A stretch of 64,000 bases of DNA from Ruegeria arenilitoris (GTDB taxonomy: Bacteria; Pseudomonadota; Alphaproteobacteria; Rhodobacterales; Rhodobacteraceae): positions 744,001 through 808,000 of the forward strand of contig NZ_WQHX01000001.1 in NCBI RefSeq assembly GCF_013035425.1, read 5' to 3'. The position numbers were made by a program, and so were the translations under genes. Below the pieces are notes generated by a model. It ran no database searches. It was given only the letters and a program-made list of their open reading frames with translations, and had not been told where the DNA came from. Numbering within the stretch: the stretch's first letter is position 1; each line of letters opens with the position of its first letter. Shown here one piece after another: positions 56,941 through 64,000 of the stretch.

Positions 56941-57301
56941 ATAATTGTGCACAGTGCAAATTTTAGTTGGATCCATGCCATGATCGTGGCTCCCGTGAAG
57001 CTTTAAGTCTGCCGCTTCCAGCCCAACGCGGTCACTTGTTCTTGAACCGACATCAGAGCACTAGGCAACCAACTCATCAGAGTTTCCGAAAAACGTCTCC
57101 GACAACGGCTTGTGTGATATCCAGCGTTGGAATTGCGAGTAGGAAAATTCCGGTGTTGCCCAGACTTAGTGACACGAAGCGCGCCAACCTGAAAGTGCGC
57201 ATCTGCCCGGTCCAACACTCTCGCGAAAGGTAGCTAATGTAGTCGCCATACTTGTTAAATATAGCTGATCGCACATCAGGCCTGTTCTAGGCCCTCTCTA
57301 G
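56941..57301. other. gene-poor region with possible frame-shifted remnant
   Basis: No convincing gene. On the minus strand, an open frame at 57274-57077 reads like a short hydrophobic piece (SLGNTGIFLLAIPTLDITQ). A second frame at 57218-57003 continues with LMSWLPSALMSVQEQVTALG after a frame change. Together they could be a decayed gene of about 270 bases, but I recognise no family. Confidence 0.3.
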
Positions 57302-57505
57302 TCAGGTCCCGGCGCTAGAGACCTCGATGTGGGTTTTCACCACACGCAACAAGTACTCAAAATCACCCTGGACGGCGTCCTCCAGAAAAGTCTGAATTCT
57401 GGCTTGCTCGGCTCCGGCGCTTTCGGCTGCGGACTGGCAGCGTGCCAGTACTTCAAAGGCGTTGGCGTTTTTGTGGGGCAGGTCGATGGTTGCAATTTTT
57501 TTCAT
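57302..57505 (-). CDS. small hypothetical protein
   Basis: 67 residues: MKKIATIDLPHKNANAFEVL, then ARCQSAAESAGAEQARIQTF, ending in a helical QGDFEYLLRVVKTHIEV. The pattern NAF plus GDFEYLL resembles small proteins seen on phages and integrative elements, though I cannot name a family. A good ribosome site (GAGGATTTGAC) precedes the ATG, which overlaps the stop of the frame upstream. Confidence 0.5.
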   Translation of the reverse strand: MKKIATIDLPHKNANAFEVLARCQSAAESAGAEQARIQTFLEDAVQGDFEYLLRVVKTHIEVSSAGT

Positions 57506-57828
57506 GTCAAATCCTCATTTAGAATACCGGGCAACCGTTGCAGGTCGAAATTAATCTCAGGTATAAGAACTGCGGATTTTGCCCCCGATCCAGAGACTGG
57601 TTGGGATTTAACATAAGTCGCGATTGTGGAGCGATTGCCGCCGCTCTGGCCGATCATCCGCTGCATCCGAATAGTCGCCAGTCGTGCATACTCCGTCAGC
57701 GCCAGCTTTAGGCTCAGAATATAAAGTCTATACCACGCTCTAAAGGCAGCAATGCGCGGAAAGCGGACTTTGCAAAGCCAAGCGGCTTTGAGACTGTGAG
57801 ACCACCTGTCAGCTTGGGTCTTCTTCAA
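57502..57828 (-). CDS. doubtful open reading frame upstream of the small hypothetical gene
   Basis: 108 codons starting at TTG without a visible ribosome site. The protein is basic at its N terminus (WLCKVRFPRIAAFRAWYRLY) and resembles nothing I know. Its only support is the ATGA overlap with the following small gene. It could be chance coding or the tail of a decayed gene. Confidence 0.3.
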   Translation of the reverse strand: MKKTQADRWSHSLKAAWLCKVRFPRIAAFRAWYRLYILSLKLALTEYARLATIRMQRMIGQSGGNRSTIATYVKSQPVSGSGAKSAVLIPEINFDLQRLPGILNEDLT

Positions 57829-57900
57829 GTCACTGATGCGAAAAACAGCGACACTGAGCCCTACGAGCAGTTCGATTGTTTGCAGGAAAGGCGCCTCTTC

Positions 57901-59726
57901 CTAAAGAAGAGCAAAGCACAGCCAACAAATGATTGTGGGAACAAGCGCTGCCTTAACCAGACCAGCTGGCGACACGGCGTTACCGAAGTGGCCCTTCAGA
58001 ATGGATTGCCCCGCTGGGTTGGGGGCATTTGCGATTACGGTGAGGCCGCCTCCGGTTACCGCCCCGGCGACAACGGCATATTTCAGTTCGTCCGTGAAGC
58101 CGGGGACCAGTGTGGCCAGCAGTGTGATAGCTGCGTTGTCGTTGAATGCTGTAAGAACGGTCGCGCCAAGCATCAATTGGACGGCATTCAAACTCTGAAG
58201 TACCGGCGCAATCCACCAACCTTGAACGCCGCCATGGATAACAAGGCTTGCGAGGAAGAAACCGACTAGCATCGCAGGCTGGAGCTTTATCTCGTTCTGA
58301 TATTCCTCGGTCACCTTGGCGAAGCCCAGGAAGAAAAGGAAACCAAGAATGAAGAATGCCGCATGGTGCGAATTTACAATCGTCCATGCCATAAAGCCCA
58401 GGTGTGTCACTGTTATCCAAGCCGGGACCAAGTCCTCCCTTTTGTCCCAGTCCGGGTCGTGAAACTCAGGTTGTTGATCGACTGGCAAAAGAGAAGGCAT
58501 TTGTTGTCGTAATCTGTAGAGCGCCACTTCATCGAACCGCCTACCCAACGCTTCTCGGATAAGCTCTGGGTCAAGGCCTTTCGCTTCCAGCTCAGGTATC
58601 AGTTTGGCCGAGGCTCGTTTCTGAACCTCGTCTACGAACTGTCTGACTCCTTCCTCAATTTGTTCGCTGGCATGCTCACGTGCTTCGACAAATTCTGTCG
58701 CTTCTTTCCACTCCCGCTCGACCAGATCTCTTGGCACGTGGACTTGTGCGATCTCTTCTTTGAGTAATCGAATGGAAAATTCTTTTTGAAGATCGCGAAG
58801 TTCCGACCGGAATGCGAAGAAATACAGTGTGTTGGCTATCAATATACCGATGATGGCTTTCCATCCGAAGTTGCTCAACATAAAGCCAGTGCCCCATTCC
58901 CACGGGCCGGCGACCATAAGCACAGGAGGGGCTGCAAAGTGCGTCAGAGTTCCACCAACTGACACGTTACAAACAACAGTCCCAGGGTTGCGTATTTGAG
59001 CCTGTCGGAGGGATCTAGGTCATAGAACCGCTGAGACAGCAATACTGCCGAAATAGTCATTGCCGCCGGTTCCGTGATAAACGATCCAAGCAATGGACCA
59101 ACTGTCATTACCGTTATCCAGAAGGCGGTGAGCGTGCCGCCAATCACGCTTGCAATACGCAGCATCAAGCTCTCGGCGAGTTTGAGAATTGGTCGTGTCG
59201 AAGCGAGGACCATTATGACTATGACGAAGGCCGCTTCGTTCAAGTTCACGCCGTGGTTCACGTATTCGACGACGGTGGGCCAGTCATAAAAAAGCACGAT
59301 TGAAACGACGAGAGGAACGACCCAAAGACCGAAGATGACCTCTACCTCACCGAAAAAGTGGTAGATACCTGCGCGAATGTCGCGGGACTTTTCATCGAGT
59401 ATACCACTGGCCACTTTCTCTGCATGTGCGTGGTGGAGCTGCTCGCTCTTCTCCATGAATTTAGCCGCCATAAAGGTGTGAACTATCGCGCCAAAGAACA
59501 AAAGTGTCGCCACGAGATTAAATGGGGCTTGGGCAATTCGGTGCGCAAGGATGGCTCCGACACCTTTCATGTCAGCATCACCGTAGGATTCGAAACTCGG
59601 GGGGAAATTGCTATTGCCCGAAGCGGCCGCCGCGTGAACAGGATCGGCCAAAAGCACTAAAAACAGCGTGCAGAGTGTTGCGGCACATACGGTATTGAGA
59701 GCTTTTATTGTCAGTGTTTTTTGCAT
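57901..59726 (-). pseudogene. Na+/H+ antiporter-like membrane protein, split by a frameshift
   Basis: Two adjacent frames together make one multi-pass antiporter of about 610 residues (Na_H_antiport_2-like). The upstream part (59726-58944) starts with a signal-like helix and ends ATLGLLFVTCQLVEL. The downstream part resumes at the GTG at 58965 with SVGGTLTHFAAPPVLMVAG. The expected continuous reading is LGLLFVN followed by VSVGGT, so one base, probably an A in GTAAAC, is missing near 58967. The middle cytoplasmic part is charged and helical. Last gene of the HlyD-DUF2955 transporter unit. Sequencing error is not excluded. Confidence 0.8.
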
Positions 59727-59788
59727 TTCGTCCCCCAATGCCAATGGCTTTTTTCGATCAATCGGTTCGTTCGGGATGCACTATCCAT

Positions 59789-60772
59789 TCATGCGCCGCC
59801 CTTGACCAAGACGCGGCCGATTGCCGTGACCGCGATTACTGCAACAAAAATTCCAAGAAATTCGGCGAGAAGCTTTTCATTGCCGATGGCGTGCCCGGCC
59901 TCTCCGACCGCGCCAATCGGATAGGTGAACATGACGGCGAAGGCCCCAACCAAGAACCCGATGTTCACCCAAAGAAAGGCCAACGCGACAAATGAACAGA
60001 CTGCAATAACAAGTTCGTAAGCGATCAATCCGGGAAACAACAAGCCGATGTAAAAACCTACTATCGCGCCGCCTATGCCAAATATCATTCTGCCTATTCC
60101 CGCTTGGAGTGTCTGTTCCGCAGACGGGCTGATTATGTTCAGAGAAGCTTGGGCCATGATCGTGGGGTCTGAGGACAAAATGCGCCCGCCAACACCAATT
60201 CCGATCATCATCGTTGCAGATAGAATTCCGGCATAGGGAAAAACCACTCTGAAAGGCGTAAGTTCTTCAACTGGCCAGTCACGATCCCAACTGTAGCCGT
60301 CGATCCGCCGGCCCTGCAAAACCCAGAAGATCAGAATTCCAAGACATCCAACGACGTGTCCTTCAATTGTGTCGTACAAGCCCAGATTCGCTGAAAACAG
60401 TGGAGACAGAACGTACCAAAACACCAGAACATAGCCGACGAGATACCAGAATATCCCGAACCGCAACGCCAATACTGCGACGAACGAGATCACGCCAACG
60501 ATCCATACCCGGCCAACCTCGTTTGAGAGAGATGCATGCCCAATAAAAGAGAGAGCGCATCCTGCAACCATGTAAGCCAATATCGCAACGATGCCGCTGG
60601 GGACATGCCTATGCTGCGTCAGAAGGAGTGGAAGCCAGGCCAAGAGAGCGCTCAGACCTGCCGTCATCCACGCGGCATCCCGAAACTGTGCCAGATTCAT
60701 TACAACGAACGATACGACTGCGAACCAGAAGCCAAGTTTGAGATCAACTTTGGACCAGTCAAAGCGCATCAT
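59789..60772 (-). CDS. FUSC-like multi-pass membrane protein
   Basis: About 327 residues with about ten hydrophobic segments arranged as two halves around a hydrophilic loop (RRIDGYSWDRDWPVEELTPF), like FUSC/aromatic-acid-exporter membrane proteins. The ATG at 60772 has GGTGG upstream; a TTG at 60826 six bases after the preceding gene is the alternative. It lies between the DUF2955 gene and the broken antiporter. Likely part of an efflux unit with the HlyD adaptor; substrate unknown. Confidence 0.7.
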   Translation of the reverse strand: MMRFDWSKVDLKLGFWFAVVSFVVMNLAQFRDAAWMTAGLSALLAWLPLLLTQHRHVPSGIVAILAYMVAGCALSFIGHASLSNEVGRVWIVGVISFVAVLALRFGIFWYLVGYVLVFWYVLSPLFSANLGLYDTIEGHVVGCLGILIFWVLQGRRIDGYSWDRDWPVEELTPFRVVFPYAGILSATMMIGIGVGGRILSSDPTIMAQASLNIISPSAEQTLQAGIGRMIFGIGGAIVGFYIGLLFPGLIAYELVIAVCSFVALAFLWVNIGFLVGAFAVMFTYPIGAVGEAGHAIGNEKLLAEFLGIFVAVIAVTAIGRVLVKGGA

Positions 60773-60832
60773 GAGCAGCCACCGGATCGACCCGCTATGA
60801 TGCAAATCATGTGTAAGCTCAGCCAAGGCAGT

Positions 60833-61870
60833 TCAACCATTTGCGCCTCCGGCATTTGAGTAAGCCCTGACGCGGCTAATAAACCCGACTACGGCAAACA
60901 CGGCAGCGACATACAAAGCGCCTGTGCCGATTTGTGCGACCCGATCCAAAACCTTGTCGGTGGCTATAACACCCTCTTTGGGAAGTGTTCCGCTCAGCAG
61001 GAGTACAAAGCCAAAGCATGCGCTCGACCATGCTGCCGCCATTGGAGAGTGTCCGAAGGTCTGTTGTGCGAACACGTACATGACCAGGAACACCATAGCG
61101 GACATCATTGGCAGCGAAGGGACCATGACAAGGATTTCGTAGACAACAATTGTCGCCATCCCGGCCAGCACAAGATTGGCGACAAGGTAAGTAAGGAACG
61201 ACTCTCGGACGCCAGAAATAGTCAAGGAAAGCGCAAAGATCGTTGAATAGATCAGGACCAGAATGTCGGTCAGGCCAAAGACCAAAAAGACTGCCAGCAA
61301 AGTGGCTAGGATTAATCCGAGCGTTACCGAGATTTGTGTTACATCCAGATCTGAATCCGAATGTCCGTGTGCCGGTGGAACATCCGCTGGCGGACGAATG
61401 ATTGCGAACGCAAATGTCGAGATCAGCCACGCAACGAAGAACGATGTCATCGCACCAATCGTTGCGACCAATGCGAGCTCGGGCCAGATCAATACCAGGA
61501 CTGGAATTACCGTACAGCCAACCAGAAGCCCCACAAAGATGATCAAGTGTTCGCCCGTCGTCAGCACAAAGCGAAACAGCAGGATGAACAAGAAGCCATA
61601 GGTGAGTACCATGACTGCCGGATAGCCCGACAGGAGCAGTGCTGTTAGAAACCCACCGGCGAGTGCTGCCATGGCAATTAAGATTGTTCGCAAACCAAAC
61701 CAAAAAGGCATCGCCTTGGCATCTTGAAGCAAGGCGACAGCACCGGCAGATGCCAATAACGCGACGGGCCATTGGTAAATCTGCGAAAGCGTAAAAACGA
61801 CAGTGACACCCAAAGCCAGTCGAAACGCTCTTCGATTGCGGGATTCATATGATGGAGGCGCTGCGGACAT
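60833..61870 (-). CDS. DUF2955/FUSC-like membrane protein
   Basis: A 345-residue protein with ten or so membrane segments in two halves. The start RNRRAFRLALGVTVVFTLSQ and the pairing with a HlyD adaptor match the DUF2955 family. A histidine-containing loop (PPAHGHSDSDLD) joins the halves. It follows the HlyD gene by 15 bases and precedes the second FUSC-like gene. These families are thought to export small organic compounds. Confidence 0.78.
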   Translation of the reverse strand: MSAAPPSYESRNRRAFRLALGVTVVFTLSQIYQWPVALLASAGAVALLQDAKAMPFWFGLRTILIAMAALAGGFLTALLLSGYPAVMVLTYGFLFILLFRFVLTTGEHLIIFVGLLVGCTVIPVLVLIWPELALVATIGAMTSFFVAWLISTFAFAIIRPPADVPPAHGHSDSDLDVTQISVTLGLILATLLAVFLVFGLTDILVLIYSTIFALSLTISGVRESFLTYLVANLVLAGMATIVVYEILVMVPSLPMMSAMVFLVMYVFAQQTFGHSPMAAAWSSACFGFVLLLSGTLPKEGVIATDKVLDRVAQIGTGALYVAAVFAVVGFISRVRAYSNAGGANG

Positions 61871-61885
61871 TCTGATCGAGCCGTT

Positions 61886-62980
61886 TCAATAAAGATACGA
61901 CAGGTAACTTACGAACCTGATCCAACCCTTGGCCAAAGTGTTCCAAAACAGATTGTCACCCGTGTAAACCACCACTGTTGCTTGAGAATTGTAACGGAGA
62001 CCGGGCTGATCAAGACTGTCTGCCGGTGTGTAGTTCGTAGTTTCTATAATCACAGAAAAACGTTGAGGATCGCGCAACTACCCCTTTGGTTTTGATGCAG
62101 TTGGAAGATCGCCAAGATCAACTGTCTTACCTGACGAGACACCCCATGCGGTGCTTTTGACCTTCCCTTCAAAGACTTGTCCAGGAAATGCATCAAAGGC
62201 GATTTCGGCTTTATTGCCCGGTGCAAGTCGCGTCAGGTTGTTTTCGGTCATGAAGGCTTCCACCCACTGATCCTCGATTGAAATCAGGGTCATCAAGGGT
62301 GCACCAGCATTTGCAAATGCCCCTTCATCAATTTTCAGGCCACCCACAATGACATCAGCGGGAGCGATAAGATCTGTCTTCTCAAGGTCAAGGCGGGCAT
62401 CAGCTAATTTAGCGACCGCCAATCGGAGGCGTGGATTGTCGTCACCCGCCGAACCAAGTTGCTCTCGGGCGCGCTCCAACTCGGATTCAGCCGCGGAAAC
62501 GGCGGCTTCTGCGGTCGAAACAGCTGCACGCGCTTCGTCGCCACGCGCTGGAGCGTAAATGCCTTTTTCTTCCAGCGTAAATATGCGAGCCGATTGCGCT
62601 CGGGTTTCTTCCAGAAGCGCCTGAGCTTTTGCCAATGCTGCGGTTGCAGTGGCAACGGAAGCAGTCGAGGCACCGACGGTCTGTCCGGCGGCCTCCAGCT
62701 CTGCTTCAGCCGCTTCAACTGCATTTTCAAAGCGCGTTTTTTCTAGGGATGCCAGCGTCGTGCCCGTTGGAACGAGCGTGTTCTTTTTAATCGGTATGTC
62801 AGCGATGTAACCCGATACTTCGGGAACAACCGCAATAGTGTAACCCTGCACTGAAGCGTTGTTAGTTGTCGGGGTGATCCTGTCGCTAAAAACATACCAA
62901 ACAAAAATCAGCAGTATGAATACCGCGACGATTGGAACTATCCATCCCGGTCTTTGAAGCTCGTGGTCAGAGTCCGCCAT
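61886..62980 (-). pseudogene. HlyD-family adaptor with in-frame amber stop
   Basis: The frame begins at 62980 behind GGAGGTG with one membrane helix (IVPIVAVFILLIFVWYVF). A biotinyl-lipoyl-like hairpin with a long alanine-rich coiled coil and a beta-barrel follow. It stops at TAG (62080-62078) right after ASKPKG. The same frame then continues without a gap for 63 more codons in normal HlyD style (LRDPQRFSVIIETTNY, then GWIRFVSYLSYLY). The likely ancestral codon is TGG. Without read-through the C-terminal tail would be lost. First gene of the transporter unit. Confidence 0.82.
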
Positions 62981-63260
62981 TTCACCTCCTTCATCGCTAG
63001 CAAGCTCATCGACGCTAGTAATTTTAGCCTTTGTCTGAACAAGTTCTGATAGATCGTCACCTGACAGAATTGGTTCAAATGCATTTCGACGAGCGACTTA
63101 CTGCAAAACACTTAGACATCTGAATATCTACAATACATGATAGTTTTGGTCATCAAGTTGCGTTTTTTGACGAAAATTATCAGGCAGCCGAAACGCTGTT
63201 TCCGTTCTATGGCATAGTCACGAGGTGGAAAATGAGCCTTGCATATTCAGAGGGTCGAAC
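62981..63260. promoter_or_regulatory. divergent control region between hlyD and the AraC-type gene
   Basis: 280 bases without a full gene, AT-richer than its surroundings. A 10-codon frame (63232-63264, with GAGGTGG upstream) ends in ATGA overlapping the regulator's start and might be a leader peptide. No clear operator repeat was seen. Confidence 0.4.
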
Positions 63261-64000
63261 ATGAATGGCCCCGCGCAGCCCTTGATCCGGTTGTCTACAG
63301 CGAGTCCGATCTTGAGCACGCTGGATGCTGTTTATGCGGATACCGATGAGTTGCTAACGCGCTTGGGTATCTCGCGATCCTCGTTCGATGACCCCGACGC
63401 ATATATCCACGCAATCGTCATGTATCAGTTGTTCGAAGAGGCAGCTGCGGCCACAAACGACATTCATCTGCTGGGGAAACTTGGCACGAAAATGGCGGTT
63501 TCAAACTGGCCACCATTGGTCGGCGCTGCCAAAGGTGCCAAAACGCTCGGCTCATTTCTGACGGCGGTCGTTATCGCCGCGACTGAGCATTCAAGTTCGA
63601 CGGAGCACCACCTGGACATACACGGAAAGTCTGCGGTTATGTCCGGAAAAAGGTATTTTGAAACACCTTTCGTTCCTGCTCAGATAGACGCATTTTTTGC
63701 TTGTTTGTTTTCTGAGATAGTCGCGAGGAGTGTCGGGAGAAGTTGGTCCGCTGCCAACACGCTGATAACCGTAAGCGATCCCAATGCATTGCCGGATGAT
63801 TTCAAAGGTTCCAAACCAATCAAAGGGGACAGGTTTGGGCATCGCATAGCGTTTCCCGCTGAGTGGCTGAACTTAGAGTTTTCAAAAGAGGGGTACTTCC
63901 AAATCCCGACAGATGACAGTGGTGAACGCAAACCGCCTCGATCACTAGCCGAGAGTGTCAGCGAAGCGCTTAGACCGCACGTCGATGCAGGCTTTCTGAG
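63261..64000 (+). CDS. AraC-family transcriptional regulator (3' end beyond window)
   Basis: The frame is open from ATG 63261 to the window end (246 codons), with GAGGG upstream. It reads as the N-terminal 'arabinose-binding' domain of AraC regulators of the OruR/ArgR-like type (LLTRLGISRSSFDDPDAYIH, then FEEAAAATNDIHLLGKLGTK). The helix-turn-helix should follow outside the window. Its divergent position suggests that it controls the HlyD-DUF2955-antiporter unit. Confidence 0.85.
   Translation, partial: MNGPAQPLIRLSTASPILSTLDAVYADTDELLTRLGISRSSFDDPDAYIHAIVMYQLFEEAAAATNDIHLLGKLGTKMAVSNWPPLVGAAKGAKTLGSFLTAVVIAATEHSSSTEHHLDIHGKSAVMSGKRYFETPFVPAQIDAFFACLFSEIVARSVGRSWSAANTLITVSDPNALPDDFKGSKPIKGDRFGHRIAFPAEWLNLEFSKEGYFQIPTDDSGERKPPRSLAESVSEALRPHVDAGFL

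Overview
The window looks like chromosomal core DNA of a marine alphaproteobacterium of the Roseobacter group (Rhodobacteraceae). This rests on gene content and order: dnaA-dnaN-recF with gyrB close by, rimP-nusA-ylxR-infB, kdsD-lptC-lptA-lptB-hpf-ptsN, kbl-tdh, ubiE-ubiB beside mutM, a DUF1523 protein, and protein sequences typical of that clade. No rRNA, tRNA, insertion sequence, prophage or CRISPR array was recognised.

Layout. 1-4.6 kb: the end of a glycolate oxidase operon (glcE, glcF), two tandem secreted trypsin-like proteases, and an Hsp20 gene whose leader looks like a heat-shock promoter followed by a ROSE-type RNA thermometer. 4.7-8.6 kb: an MttB-family methyltransferase and a secreted phytase-esterase-like protein with a possible Pho box. 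8.8-15.9 kb: the least understood part, eight same-strand genes encoding a coiled-coil protein, an AAA+ ATPase, two large proteins of unknown function, three tiny AT-richer membrane proteins and a DUF1523 membrane protein. 15.9-17.0 kb: a deletion scar joining the start of a lytic transglycosylase to the last three quarters of flagellar P-ring gene flgI. 17-19 kb: an Lrp regulator, and a CsoR/RcnR-type regulator with an MFS exporter behind a textbook G-tract operator.

19.1-24 kb: Kdo/LPS transport (rnd, kdsD, lptCAB) and the hpf-ptsN pair. 24-33.3 kb: envelope and housekeeping genes (CAP lipoprotein, L,D-transpeptidase, ferrochelatase, an NDUFAF5-like methyltransferase, comF, grxC, a nitrilase-family amidase, marR, ubiG, pip, a short solute-binding protein, a CDGSH/ferredoxin-like protein). 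33.3-38.8 kb: rimP-nusA-ylxR-infB behind a structured leader containing a terminator. 38.8-44.1 kb: an alpha/beta hydrolase, threonine catabolism (kbl, tdh) with an XRE-cupin regulator and repeated ACGGAA sites, and a thiolase. 44.1-48.7 kb: ubiB, ubiE, mutM, an enoyl-CoA hydratase and rpsT. 49.2-56.9 kb: dnaA, dnaN, recF, a TetR/AhpD-like divergent pair with two palindromic operators, and gyrB.

57-63 kb: a transporter cluster (HlyD adaptor, two FUSC/DUF2955-like membrane proteins, a Na+/H+ antiporter) in which the adaptor carries an in-frame amber stop and the antiporter a single-base frameshift, so the unit appears to be decaying or contains sequence errors. An AraC-type regulator reads divergently from it and runs off the window end.

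The strongest leads are the uncharacterised AAA+/coiled-coil/small-membrane-protein cluster, the ROSE-like leader of hsp20, the flgI-transglycosylase deletion junction and the doubly broken efflux operon. All family names come from reading the translations; no database search was possible.
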